Shown here: piece by piece, positions 23,985 to 35,343 of the stretch
How the letters are laid out: every line of letters starts with the position of its first letter
Position numbering within the stretch: the first letter of the stretch is position 1
Assembly: GCA_027943335.1 (NCBI GenBank)
Contig: BSBK01009273.1
Location: 1,918,501-1,982,500, forward strand
DNA from: Chamaecyparis obtusa
Lineage: Eukaryota; Streptophyta; Pinopsida; Cupressales; Cupressaceae
Length of the DNA: 64,000 nt
Direction: 5' to 3'
The notes under the pieces: generated by a model
Seen by the model: the letters and a program-made list of their open reading frames with translations, nothing else
What the model was told of the DNA's origin: nothing
Databases searched by the model: none
Program-made: the position numbers and the translations under genes

Positions 23985-25029
23985 AGAATGCACGCCACCT
24001 TATATGTATTGCACGCAGCCCTTGAAGAATAAACAATGGCTGCGAAGAAAGTCACACAGCCCCTAAGGAATCACTCCCAGCCTTCAAGATAAGCCACGCA
24101 GCCAATTCTAGAAGTGACACAGCCCTCAAAGACACCTCACACAGCCATAAAGAAAGGAAACGCTGCCCTCCAGTTCAAAACGTAGTCAAGAATATCAGTA
24201 ATTTTCTTGATTAATGTTTTCAATGCTCACCAACTTTCAATCGCAGCCACTGGGAAGATACAACAGCCTTCCTGGCAATTATCCGAATCTCTAAAAGAAA
24301 ATCGAACTTTGATGAAGAATATTTGTTAAACAACACTAATTTAAGAACTCTTCACAATTTGATATACATCAGCATCAAATTGCATTCCCAGAATCAGAAC
24401 TAAATATTCAGAATTTCAGTGGCAAAATTCATCATCAACCAGTGATGATTCAAATTGCAAAAAATGAGAAATCAGTCCTCAAGCCCTAGCCTTTTTTCTC
24501 CACTTCTCAAAACACAATTTTTATCAAATGATCAATAGATATTTGAGAATGGGCTCTCAAGTCCCTTTTTATTCTTTCTTGTGAGAGCTCAAACACAATT
24601 CTTACCAATGTGGGATAAATAGATATACTTTTCCTTTTAATAATTCATTTACTCCAATACTTTAAATTAATACCTTGGCTTAGGCTTCCATGAATTAATT
24701 AAATAAATGGCCCCTTCCCATGATGACTCAACCCTCAGCTTAAGTTAAATTATAACTTTATAATAAGCCATTTAACGATTTAATAATAATTTGGCCACCA
24801 AAATAATAATAACTCCCAAAATACTTATCCTTTTAATATGTCGTCTGAAACAGGAGTCACACCTATTATTTCCCCATGTGACCAAATGCACTTTCCAAAA
24901 ATAGAAAGGGTCCTCAAACAACATCAGGCTTACTATAAATAGTAAACGTGGCAAAACTATAGCAAATGAAGTCCGAATGACGTCAAACCAAAGCATACAG
25001 GGAAGAAGCTGAAAATTCATAGGCCCCAA

Positions 25030-27069
25030 ATGGCAGCCGCAGGATCTCAGAAAGAGGAGATTACAGCACAGAATATCGCATTCAAGGGTTTGAATGGTTT
25101 AGACTGCCGCAAATGGTGGAAGGAGAACGATAATTGTCCAAACACTCGACTGATCAAGGATAGCCTGTCAAGGGCCCAGGTGCAATGGGTAATTGAAATG
25201 CCCATTTTCTGCATTAAAGATTTTGAAGGTCCATTGCGGGCAATGATCGAGGCCTTCGATAGCTTTTCGAAGACAAGCACCATTCCCTACCTAAATCACT
25301 CGGTGACAGTTTCTTTTACAGCTTCGGAATTCCGCCGAGTCTTCGGGTTACCAGACAGTGGTGTATGGGTTGATCTGAGGCCACAGAAGATGGCTATAGA
25401 GAATAAAGACTTCTACATCAGGCTGATTTGCAAAGATAATCTTACACCAGCAGAGAAGGAATCTCTCCGGAAGGCGTCCCATAATCGCGGCATCAAGAAA
25501 ACGTTCGTCAAGGAAGGCCACTGGTGAGGCCTTATGGATTTGGTGAAGAGTCGGCTTATGGGGTCTAGCCGTGCCTCTGATATTTCATTTCAGCAGGTTA
25601 CCCTGATGAACCACCTTCTTGGGGACAGAATGTACGATTGGACGACGGTGTTGGCAGAGCGGATGTATGCATTCATGACCCTTCAGCACCGCGCCTTCTA
25701 TATGCCACATTATGCTATTGGACTTTTCTTGGATGCAGTGGAGTAGCAGATACCAGCGGACATATTATCATCCGAGCTTAAGGTGGGACCCTTCGTGGAG
25801 GGCGAACCCCCAATCATGAGATGGCGTCATCTGGATACGCCTGGAGGTCAAAAGGTGGGCCCTGGTTTGAAACGAACCAGGCCGGAATTGGAAGTTAGTG
25901 GGGAACGTGGGGATACAGATTGCAGCCGAGAAGCGACATCCGAGGAGGGAAGCAGTCCGGAGGATGATGAAGAGGAAGTAAGGGTAATCTCAGCTACCCC
26001 GTTGTTATTCCCACGTTCTGTACCCTCCAATGGGACCCAAGTTGCTTTGGTCTCGGGCTCTACGACCATTCCAACATTTGGCCAAGTACGGACACCCGTC
26101 CAGTTGACTCCACCTGTGGCCACATCAACAAGGGTTTTTGTGATAGATACACTCCCGGAGCTAGAGACTGGCGATAGTGAGAGTATCCCTTCTGGCAAGG
26201 ACATGGCCAAGATGATGGAGCAGTTTGCCGAGTAGGGTAGGACAGCATCTCGCCAGGTACGGCTAGAGATGGGAGGATCAGAGCCGGGGGTAACCTTTGG
26301 AGACTCTGTGTTGATTGAGTCCGACCATGACAGTATGGATGGAGGAGTGCATGTTGAGTGCTCGACACCTATGTGTCAAACTGGACCACCCGTGCTAGGA
26401 CGTGCTAGTGCTTTTCTGGCACAGAGATCTCTCACGCCGGTGGTAAGGGGATCCGCTATTCTGTCCCCTCAGCGAGAGGATCCCCATTTGGAGGAAGGCG
26501 CAGTGGGTGATGCTGGAGGTGGCGGACAAAGAGTAGAGCAAGAGGCAGCTGAGGTGCCAGCAAGGAGAGGGAAACCGGTCGAGGTGCTAATGGCAGAGGA
26601 TCTTGCAGACTATATGGAGTCTTTGGAGTTGGTAATTGGTAAGGGCCGGCGGTTGGTGCAGACAGTGATCACGGCCCGGGAAACAAAAGAAGCTCGGGAG
26701 GCAGCAGAGAGATCTCGGGAGGAGATAGCCGCCGAGTTAGCAGCGGAACGGAGTGCCTGGCATACAGAACGTGCAACAGTGTTAGCACAGCTGGAGGAAC
26801 AGAGTGCCTGGCAGGCAGAACGTGCAACATTGTTGGCACAGTTGGAGGCAGCCAATACCAGCAAGAGCCTAGCAGAGGGCCAATTAGCTCAAAAGGATAC
26901 GGAACTCCAGGACGCTACCCTGATGCTCAAGGAAGTGGTTGAGGTCAATTCGCAACTCCAGACAAATCTGAACATTCGTACACAGCAAGTCTATCAGTTG
27001 AGGCAAAGGGCCACTTCTTCAGCGTCACAACCATCGGTTCCAGGGATGCCCCCTTCCACTTCTACTTAG
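25030..27069 (+). pseudogene. Extra 3' ORF of the Tat-like family (E-prime copy)
   Basis: One frame of 680 codons is broken only by three in-frame stops: TGA at codon 166 (25525), TAG at 239 (25744), TAG at 402 (26233). There is no frameshift. Residues about 20-240 form a globular block with GLDCRKWWKEN, VQWVIEMPIFCIKDFEGPLR, EFRRVFGLPDSGVWVDLRP, LVKSRLMGSSRASDI, YDWTTVLAERMYAFMTLQHR and FYMPHYAIGLFLD. Residues 250-500 are acidic, proline/serine-rich and probably disordered. Residues about 520-660 are a coiled coil with a repeated AERSAW.TERAT.LAQLE unit. The frame ends 70 bp before the polypurine tract. I do not recognise the family with certainty. The N-terminal block recalls plant mobile-domain or plant transposon-associated proteins, but this is only a resemblance. 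Homologue: 38818-44966. Confidence 0.75.
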
Positions 27070-27138
27070 CTGATTTCTATGTTTTTTGTACTGGACATTA
27101 TCTCCATTTTGTTGTTAAGTCGCCGGAGATGACTTTTC

Positions 27139-27149
27139 TTTTGGGGGGG
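27139..27149 (+). promoter_or_regulatory. Polypurine tract of E-prime
   Basis: TTTTGGGGGGG directly precedes ATGA and the LTR start TGTTG. It would prime plus-strand DNA synthesis. It matches the tract of element E at 38726-38735. Confidence 0.75.
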
Positions 27150-27153
27150 ATGA

Positions 27154-27396
27154 TGTTGTCGGGTAAATTGGGGTAGTTAGACGGTTGGAGTCCGGAGGCA
27201 TTACACGGATGCGATGGTTCGCCTCGCACCCCTTCAGAGATTATATGTATGAACTTATTCCTTTGATGAAGACACGATTATGATGTACGGAAACTCTTAT
27301 GATTATATGAATACAATTGTCCGTTATATTATATGCTGAGTACTTGAGTATTTGACTGTGTCTATGCAATTGTCTGTTGCCCCACGAGGGTAAACA
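27154..27396 (+). repeat. 3' LTR of E-prime
   Basis: It runs TGTTGTCGGG to ACGAGGGTAAACA. It shares with the LTRs of element E the GCACCCCTTC(A/C)G block, ATTATATGTATGAACTT/ATTGTATATAAACTT, CACGATTAT and the terminal GGGTAAACA, but is well diverged. Confidence 0.7.
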
Positions 27397-27505
27397 GAAT
27401 CCTGAAGTAGATGCCCACTGAAAGAGACCCTCTGTCCATCCTCATTAGCCTACGAGGGTCACATGATAGGCTAATCCCAAGAGCTTGAAAAACGGGGGCA
27501 TTACA

Positions 27506-28934
27506 CGAGCCACATAATTTTCATAAAATACCTCCAACAATTTTTATTTTAAAAAATCTAAAAACAAATTTCTGGAAAAAAATTCCAATATAGACTTGAA
27601 TTCTTCTTAAAAAGTTCACCAAATTTTATGAAATCCCATCGACTCACTCTAACACTATGTTATAGTAAATCGATGTTGTATTAACCAAAGGAGATGAAAG
27701 CAAATTATATAGTTTTACAAAGATAATGTTTCTATTATGAAACAATCGTGAACTAAAGACGAAAATAGAAACAACCTAATAAACTAAAGACTGACTAAGA
27801 TGACCATTAAAGAAACATTACAATATTCTAATAAATTATATCAAAATATACTCGTGTGCTTTCAAAGTTTATATGGTATTGGAGCCTGTTATTATCAATG
27901 GCTATTATTTAGTAGCTAGAAGATAATATTGGTATTTTGAAAGCCCTATATCTTGTACCAAGATTCATTTTGTGGAATTTGCCACTCAATTTCGTCTTCT
28001 CTTATTGCCTTTCTTTCTGAACTATTATCTCAAAAACAATCTAATCTTTACACAATTGGATTTTGTGTATGTTTTTGTGTTAAAAGGAGAAATCAGTGTA
28101 GAAACGGGTGTTGCATCACTTCACCGCTAGGAGAAAAGGAGGCCGAATATCATTGCTACATGTGGATCATGAAGACTTCGCTTTGTTTATTCAATCATCC
28201 TAATTCCGCCAGAAATAAAACAGTAACAGCTTCTAAACTCGTGATTGCCTCTGAAATTATTGCCAAAAATATTAGAAATTAAGGAGAGCTGCACATTGAG
28301 AATAAGTCTTTGAGTCACGCCTACTAAAAGTGTTGCTGCTATGTTATGTAAAGCATTGGGTGGTCGTTGTGGCCATTTTTCATCTTTTGCTACAGACTCT
28401 CTTAGTGAGCCACATACCAAGGTATTTTTGCTAGTGCTACTACTAGGACTGCTAAGTAGTATGGTGAGCATGTGTTGATTTTCTTTAAGCCAGTATGCTG
28501 CTAGGAATGAGGCTTGTTGAATGAAGATACAACTAATTTTGAAGCCAAGAGAAAATTAGGATGCATTGTATCAAGCAACAGTAAGAGACTTGAGAGAGTA
28601 ATCAGCAGGCCACTGACCAAGACCCCAGCTCTTCTTCTTACATCGCTTCTACAACAGACATGTGCAACCTAAACCCACAACAAGCCAAAGAGAATTTCCA
28701 AACTAAGCAAGGTTCGTTTTTAAGTAGTATACGATTTGTACTTTAAGATATTATTTTGATTCCTTGAGTAATCCATGTTTCACACAGCCAAGTTCACTTA
28801 ATGAGAGGACACTGAATTCATCTCCCATCGGTTGGTCGAGTGTCGTCTGTAGGCCATCAAGAAAAGCAAAAATAGATAGAGCGCACCCCCCCTCTCGCGC
28901 CCCTACCACCTCCTAGAACTACATCCTTAGGTGG
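27506..28934. other. Copia 5' side, poorly preserved
   Basis: From 27874 there is a TGGTATTGGAGCC primer-binding site preceded by GTGCTTTCAAAGTTTA, which matches the end of the 3' LTR at 33560-33572. The 5' LTR therefore ends near 27871, but its start cannot be fixed. Between 27890 and 28934 no copia gag or protease motif is readable. Confidence 0.45.
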
Positions 28935-29410
28935 AGCTAAATGTTTTTGCTAATTGTAGATGAATTTTCAAGGAAAATGTGGGTGTATTTTTTGAAACAG
29001 AAATCTGAATCTTTTAGTTTTTCCAAGATATTTAATTCTTCAAATAAAAAACAATATGCAAGCATATCAAAACTTTGAGGAAAGACAATGGTGGAGAGAT
29101 CACTTCAATGGTATTCACCAACTTTTGCAAGCAAGAGGGTATCCATCAACAGTATACGACACCATGCACTCCACAACAAAATGGAGTGGTCGAGCACAGA
29201 AATAGGACAATTGTTGAAATGGCTCAATGTATGATGCATATTCAAAATGTACCATACCATTACTGGGCAAAAGCAGTACAAACTACCATACACATTCTCA
29301 ATCGATGTCCTAGTAAGTATTTGCAAAATACTATCCCTCAAAAGTTTGGACAAGTCATAAGCCTACAATTGATTAATTTTGTAATTTTGGGTGTGTTGCT
29401 TTTGCACTAG
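28935..29410 (+). pseudogene. Copia integrase core
   Basis: LLIVDEFSRKMWVYFLKQKS (about 28943-29003) and then LRKDNGGEITS (29075 on), CTPQQNGVVEHRNRTIVEMA with the catalytic Glu, and YHYWAKAVQTTIHILNRCPS. The catalytic Asp normally found as S/TD-G/N reads K-D-N here. The two parts are in different frames, joined by a shift near 29070. Confidence 0.8.
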
Positions 29411-29924
29411 TTAAAAATAACAATGTAGATAAACTAGATGCAAAAAGTTAGAAATTCATGTCTGTTGGCTATAGTGACCAAAGTAATGAGAATCGGAATC
29501 GGATCGGAATCGGCAAGGCCGAATCGAATCGCGAATCGGCTATGAATCGGAATCGAATCGGCACATTTAAAAAAACCCTTGAAATTTAGAGATTTTAACA
29601 ATTTATAACTTATTTCATGCACCCTTTATTGAATATAACTTAAACACACTATAACATCATCAAATAGAAGCTAACATACATAAACAAGGAACGTAAATGA
29701 TAAATCCATCACATACGTTACACGTAAATTGTAAATTGTAGCTGAAGTAAATAGAAATCATAGGATCGTAATGAGTCAAATAATAGAATGTATGTAAGAT
29801 GAAGATCCATAAGACATCAAATCATAAATGTATGTAAGACGAAGATCCATGAAACATATGTCTATCAGTATCTGTAAAGTCAAAGTGTAAACAAAATGAA
29901 AAAACAAGGCTCTAGATCAGCTGC

Positions 29925-30344
29925 TCAAGTCTCATCATCATCCTCAAGCTCGGTTGTAGCCTCAGCCTCAGCCTCTGAGTATCGTGTATGCCTTCTACAA
30001 AGGCATCTACGGTGTTGAGCCATAGCCCCCACATGTAAGATGGGCTCACGAACAATATCACTAGGGCCTGTGTCTATGCATGCGCGTGTGCGTCTACCAA
30101 TGCCTGAACATGCTCTAGCCGCCTCCTCTGCCATGGCAACAGCCTCAGCCTCTCTATCTACCTGGTCAACCCACTCATGGTCTGCCTCAATGAAGATCGG
30201 ATCCACAACCTCAGTGAGCCACTCTGGTTCTGGATCAATCTCCTCCAGAATGATTGGAGAGGAGTCAATGCCCAAAATTTGTTTGATCCTAAGACGAAGG
30301 TTGTAATGAACAAAGACAAGAACATTCAACCTCTGCATAGACAA
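29925..30344 (-). pseudogene. hAT transposase C-terminus with acidic tail
   Basis: It begins MQRLNVLVFVHYNLRLRIKQ, the end of the hAT dimerisation domain. An acidic, alanine/glutamate-rich tail follows (EEIDPEPEW, DREAEAVAMAEEAARA, EAEATTELEDDDE) and stops at 29925. The catalytic middle and most of the C-terminal domain are missing, because the BED finger at 30346-30573 comes almost directly before it. This is an internally deleted, non-autonomous derivative. Confidence 0.75.
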
Positions 30345-30345
30345 C

Positions 30346-30573
30346 CTATTTCTCTAGTTCAAATTTTTCTAATGCCACTAAACTAGTGCGTTTTGCCTCA
30401 GTTGTTTGTTTAATGCAAACTGTAATATCATGTCCAGGTATGGCAGCAATGTGGTATTTGAATCTATAAATGCCACCACAATTTATATCTTTACAAAACA
30501 TACATTTTGTTTGAAATTTTGTTCTTCCAGGAAAGTCTTCGGTATATTTCCAACACTCATCTTTTTTACCCAT
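30346..30573 (-). pseudogene. hAT transposase N-terminal BED zinc finger
   Basis: 75 codons: WKYTEDFPGRTKF, then the metal ligands C-M-F-C, and H at FKYHIAAIPGHDITVC, a BED-type DNA-binding finger found at the N-terminus of hAT transposases. The frame ends at 30346. The C-terminal remnant follows within a few bases in another frame. It would bind the GAATCG-rich ends. Confidence 0.75.
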
Positions 30574-31273
30574 TATGGAAAATGAAAATTAAGACTGCTG
30601 CAATAAGAAAATTCAAGTAAAACCTCTATGTTTCAAAATTCAAACTAATAAACAAAACAACAAAGCCTACTTTGCAATTTAGTAAAACTAAAAAACATTA
30701 ACAAAAAAAAACAATTTGCAAATGAAAACTAAAAAATTAACAAAAAATGAACAATACACTAACATACAAAAAAAAAATCAACACTTACCTCATGCAAATG
30801 AGTTGACGAGTGTTTCTATTGACTCTTTAATGCTCCCAATGAAATCTTATGGCATCCCCAAATGGATTTTTGTTCTCTTTGGTGCTCTTCCTTCTTGCTG
30901 GTTGCAAACTTGTGGTTTTGTTTTTCTCTTCTTCTCTCTCACTTTTCATCTCTTCTACTCATGCTAAGCAATTAAAAGACCCTTTAGGGTTAAAACAAAA
31001 TGAAAAGGCCAAAAGAAACCTAAAAAAAATATGTTATTTTTTATGTTTTTTACTTAACAAAATGCCAAGTCGCACGGCCGATTCAAACTCCGATTTTTCG
31101 TGCCGATTCAGGCGATTTTTGGTATGAATCGCCGGTTTGGCAATTCAGGCGATTCACACCAAAAAATCGCCGAGCTGATTCCATGATTCATAAAAAATCG
31201 GCCAAAGTGAATCGAATCACCAAACCGGCGATTCTGGCGATTCATTGGCGATTCTCGTTTCTATGATAGTGAC

Positions 31274-32340
31274 AGATCAAAAGCATATCGCTTAACTGAT
31301 GTAACTGTTGACAAATTAGTTGTTCGTAGAGATGTAATTGCTCATGAAAAGACTCCTTACTTTGCAAAGGATGGTTACCCAATTGAGGTTCAAAACAGTA
31401 AATTTCCTGTCAACAAAGAGTTTGTAAGTACAGATGATGATTCATCAAGTAGCCGACATTTAGAGTCTAAAAATGACAAGGAAGAGGATAAACCACATCA
31501 GTGTATACAAAATCCCCTTAGGGACACAATGAGTTCTCCAAGTCAACCTTTTGACTATCCACAACAAATACCCCAACCTCATCCAAAATAGTTTGATGAA
31601 ATCATTAAGGATGTGAAAGAGGATGAACAAAAAAATGCACAAACAAGACAAATTGCGAAAGGCAAACACCAAAGTTGTTAAGTATGTGAATTTTGCTTCA
31701 ATCCCACAACAGTTTGAACCAACCCAATTCGAAGAAGCCTCTAGTAAACCAGAATGGGAAGCTACTATGAAAGCAAAATTTGATGCCTTGACAAATAACA
31801 CATGGAAGTTGTGTGAATTGCCTCATGGAAAGAAGCCCATTATTTACAAATGGGTGAACAAGGTAAAATATAAAACAGATGGGTCCATTGACAAGTTCAA
31901 AGCTCGACTTGTTGTCAAAGGATATGCACAAGAAGGCATAGACCATGAGGAGACACTTTCTCCGACAAGCCAAAATGGTATGTCTTCACCTTGTTTCTTT
32001 TGTTGCAACCCAGTTTGGGTGGCCTTAATACCAAATGGATGTCAAAAGTGCATTCGAAATGGTGACTTAAATGAAGAGATCTACATGGTCCAACCACAAG
32101 AGTTTCAAGTAGCAGGGAAGGAATATCTTGTTTGTTGGTTAATCAAGCCCTTGTATGGACTAAAGCAAGCTCCTAGAGCTTGGTATTTTTATGATTGACA
32201 CTCATCTTCAAAATTTTGGATTTAGCATAAGTCCTTCAGATCCTAATATCTATGTCCAAATTTCGATGAGGACATCATTAATCTCATTATATATGTGGAT
32301 GACCTAGTCAACGTAGTTAGTGGAGCCTAGCTTCTTAAAA
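31274..32340 (+). pseudogene. Copia integrase end and reverse transcriptase
   Basis: The linker (PYFAKDGYPIEVQNSKFPVN) is followed by the RT start: FEEASSKPEWEATMKAKFDA, NNTWKLCELPHGKKPI, YKWVNKVKYKTDGSIDKFKA, RLVVKGYAQEGIDHEETLSP, then LNEEIYMVQPQEFQV and LIKPLYGLKQAPRAWYFYD. The catalytic YVDD box survives near 32290 (IYVDDLV) in another frame. A TAG near 31591 and a stop at 32198 break it. Confidence 0.85.
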
Positions 32341-32559
32341 AGGTCAAGAATGATCTTTTTTTTGTATTTAAAATGATAAATCTTGGGCTCCATTATTGTG
32401 TAGGTGTAGAATTTTGGCAAGGTAGTTGTATGGTTTTCATTTCTCAAGCCAAGTATGCCAAAACACTTTTGGAGAAGTTTTGATTGTAATCCTCTTGCTA
32501 TACCAATGGAAGTTGAATTATAGTTGTCAACACATTCAAAGTCCTCTTTGGTTGATGAG

Positions 32560-33240
32560 ATCATTTACAGACATCTAGTAGGTAGTTTGATCTACCTTAC
32601 TACTACCAGGCTAGACATATGTTTTGAAGTTAGCTATTTGTCTCATTCATGTCTAATCCAAAGACAAAACACTAGCTTGCGGCAAAACAAGTTTTAAAAT
32701 TATCAAAGGCACCCTCGACCATGATATATTGTATCAACAAACAGATGAATTTTTCTTTAACAGCTATACAAATGCAAATTGGGCAGGTTCCATTGATGAT
32801 CGTCAATAGACTATTGGATTTGTGTTCTCACTTGCTTTTGGAGCTATTTCTTGGTAAAGCAAATTACAACACACTGTTGAATTATCATCTACAAAAGCTA
32901 AATATAAAGCAAAATGTAGTATAGGTTGTGAAGTTGTTTGGTTACATTAAGTTCTCTACAATCTTCAAGTAGATAACCATGAGCCAACACCTATTCTTTG
33001 TGACAATCAAAGCTTTCTCAAGATGGTTAAGAATTTAGTTTATCATGGCTGCACCAAACATATTGAAATTCATCATCATTATATTCAATAGCTTACAGGC
33101 CACCATGTTGTATATCTTCAATATTGTCTCATCAATGAACAAGTTGACATAATGACAAGGCCACTCAGTCGATTAAAATTTGTCAAATTTAGGGACAACT
33201 TGGGAATTCTTTCAAGTTTTGTCATCAAGGGAGGGGTTTG
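32560..33240 (+). pseudogene. Copia RNase H
   Basis: It reads YRHLVGSLIYLTTTRLDICF, SFDDRQ, stop, TIGFVFSLAFGAISW, VELSSTKAKYKAKCSIGCEV, PTPILCDNQSFLKMVKN and CTKHIEIHHHYIQ, all standard copia RNase H landmarks, through to the 3' end (LVSLINEQVDIMTRPLSRLK-type text). Several in-frame stops. Confidence 0.8.
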
Positions 33241-33364
33241 ACTCTTAATTTTATTTTTGTTTGTACTATGAAAGTGCTATCTTTACATTCTCATCAGAAA
33301 AGTGCTTATGCGTGTTCATGATTGTTGTAATGACAAAACCTATTAGGTTGTCATTAAGGGAGGG

Positions 33365-33592
33365 CATTGGTATATTTGTTATATGTTCACATAATTAGTT
33401 ATAGGTTTGTTAATATTATGTGAACTATTATAATTTGTGAGTTGTCCGTTTATGTGTTTGTTGAGGATTTAGAGGATTTGTTACCTCTAAAAAAGGATTT
33501 CTAATCCTATAAACATGTAAATTATTTGGTTCAATCATATTATAATATATTCTTATGTACTTTCAAAGTTAAAAATTTGTATTTTCACAACA
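33365..33592 (+). repeat. 3' LTR of the copia element
   Basis: It follows the purine tract AAGGGAGGG. It begins CATTGGTATATTTG (an expected TG start appears mutated) and ends TTTCACAACA. Its end shares CTTTCAAAGTT with the sequence just before the PBS at 27874. Confidence 0.55.
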
Positions 33593-34186
33593 CCATGACC
33601 ATGTCTTGTATACAGAATGCTTCTATCTATGAAAACAAGAAAAAGTTGAAAAAACAGAAGAGAGTAAGTTAAGGTCAACATGTTAGCACTATGAAATAAT
33701 ATATTTCTTAAAGACATGTCAATAAAAGAAATAACATGAAAGAGCCTTCCAAATAATAAGCATCTACACCAATATACTTTACAGAAAATACACTACCATA
33801 ATAGCATATACATGTATTATTATAAATGAATGTGTGCACAAACATATAATAAAAAAACATGCATAGGTAATACAGCATGTATATCAGTATTAGAGTCCCG
33901 ACATATCAATGCCATATCATATGATTTGGGTCTCTAAAAAACTCTTGCATACATGTCTGCCTCCCTACAAATATCTGTATTCGATAACCTAGCTTGCATA
34001 GAAATTTAAATCACAGTCATACATGTTGTGAAACTTATTTTTCAAGAGCTTCCATATTCTTTTCTAGTGCCCTTCCTCTGCCAAAAGACGTGTTATAATT
34101 CTCTAGCTCTGGTATTACAAAATTAGCACGAACGTGACAGATGAGCACTCATACAAAAATGTCTTCTGCATTTGCTAAGGTTGCAG
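33593..34186. other. Intron sequence without gene
   Basis: AT-rich sequence between the copia LTR and the next solo LTR. Nothing recognisable. Confidence 0.4.
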
Positions 34187-35338
34187 TGTTAGCAATTTAA
34201 GTTGTCATTAGTGTAAATTCACTAACACCATACACCGGTAAACACTCACAGTCACTCACTTTACTTAGAAGACACCGGTAGAGCAAAGACAAAGTGTATG
34301 CACCGGTAGTTGAAGCAAAGAAGATACACCGGTAGACCGATCTAGGAACTTTGTACCAGTCTCTCAATGTATAAGGGATAAAGGGATAAAGGGAACTTTG
34401 TACCGGTCTCTCAGTGTATAAAGGGATAAACCGAGTATAAGATATACCGGTCTAACTGTCTAAAGACCCGCACCAGATTTTGCGGTACAGTTTGAGTTAA
34501 AACCGAATAATACGGGACATCCACCGTTCTGAAGTGTAGTTAGTTTTTTAACAGGAGTTAGCTTTATTTCTACGGATGTTTTGCAAGGTAAACTCCAGAT
34601 CAGAACGCATAGCTTTTTGCTAGTTGCATGATTTTTTTGGTGAGTTTACAGCCTGGCGGTTCTATGAGTTAAAGGTTTCATTACGGTGAACTCTTGTATA
34701 AATAAAAGTCATAAGACGCAATATAAAGTGTTGTTGATAATTAGTGAATGCATAGAGCAGAGGAGAGATACCTTCTGAGAGAAGCACTACAGTCACAGAG
34801 GTGAAAGGCAATAGAGATCAACAGCCAGGCAAACCGGGAAAGATCAACAGGTATGATCTGATCAGACATTCAATGTCATAGAAGATCATTGTTTTTGTAA
34901 AGTGTGAAAGCAAGTTAAAATCCCTATATCAGGGTAGACCTAATCCGTTCGTTGTAAAATCCCCTAACAGGGTAACATCTTTATTGGTGTTAAAAGACCT
35001 CTAACCAGGCGACTCTTAACAAGGTTAAGATCTTAACCGATCTTTTGTAAAATCCCTTAACAGGGTAGCACCTTAACCAATGCTTTGTAAGCTCCTAACA
35101 AAGCGCCTTCATTTTGCAATAGTGAAGTTGTGAGCTCTGTCTCACCGTAGTTTTTTCCTTCTGACCGAGGGTTTCCGCGTATATATCTTGTGTTGATCTG
35201 TGTACTTCTTTTATAGTTATGATTGTTTGATTCTCACTTTGCTTAGATTTCAAGAAGTGTTAAACAAGATAATGAATAAGAGAAGAAAATAGTTCTTACT
35301 GATTCACCCCCCCTCTAAGTAACCAGTTGGTATTAACA
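34187..35338 (+). mobile_element. Copia-type solo LTR, TSD TGCAG
   Basis: It runs TGTTAGCAAT to GGTATTAACA, 1152 bp, with TSD TGCAG at 34182-34186 and 35339-35343. The 5' third has at least six copies of CACCGGTA/TACCGGTC. The 3' third repeats AATCCC(C/T)TAACAGGGTA and ends with GATTCACCCCCCCTCTAAGT, a tail common in copia LTRs of the Sire/Maximus type. No internal sequence remains. Confidence 0.85.
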
Positions 35339-35343
35339 TGCAG

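Larger units (their letters stand above)
25030..27396 (+). mobile_element. Tat-like element E-prime, 3' end only
   Basis: Order on the plus strand: extra 3' ORF (25030-27069), spacer, polypurine tract TTTTGGGGGGG (27139-27149), then a 243-bp LTR (27154-27396) starting TGTTGTCGGG and ending GGGTAAACA. The same order, with similar sequence, closes element E at 44966-38434 on the other strand. gag, pol and the 5' LTR are missing, so the element was truncated after insertion. Confidence 0.75.
23985..27505 (-). repeat. D-family LTR (D1), split by Tat-like element E-prime
   Basis: The left part (about 23985-25010) and right part (27397-27505) match, in order, the LTR remnant at 57688-58709. Shared stretches are the CAGCC-rich start, GGAATCAGTCCTCA(A/G)AACCCTAGCC-like text near 24470, a TTACTA(A)AAATAGTAA block, and the end TAGCCTA(C/T)GAGGGTC, GCTAATCCCAAGAG, ACATTACA or CATTACA. 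The ends resemble chromovirus LTRs. The inner 25030-27396 belongs to another element. The left border is approximate. Confidence 0.6.
29479..31265 (-). mobile_element. hAT transposon, internally deleted, 8-bp TSD
   Basis: It is flanked by ATAGTGAC at 29471-29478 and 31266-31273, an 8-bp duplication characteristic of hAT elements. The ends are imperfect terminal inverted repeats: left CAAAGTAATGAGAATCGG, right (reverse complement) CATAGAAACGAGAATCGC. Subterminal regions are packed with GAATCG/CGATTC motifs, the likely transposase-binding sites. Length 1787 bp. Without it the copia sequence rejoins in frame-like order (GYSD). Confidence 0.85.
27874..33592 (+). mobile_element. Ty1/copia retrotransposon, decayed, hosting a hAT insertion
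   Basis: Plus-strand order is PBS (27874), integrase core (28935-29410), linker (31274-31620), reverse transcriptase (31623-32340), RNase H (32560-33240), a purine-rich tract TTAAGGGAGGG (about 33354-33364) and a 228-bp LTR (33365-33592). Integrase before RT is diagnostic of copia. Stops and frameshifts are frequent. A hAT transposon at 29479-31265 splits the integrase/RT linker. The whole lies in the 14.8-kb intron of the kinase gene. Confidence 0.8.

Noticed and set aside
25030..27069. Reading the 3' ORF as an ordinary host gene
   Set aside because: It is followed by a polypurine tract and LTR, and its homologue lies inside an element with paired LTRs and a TSD.
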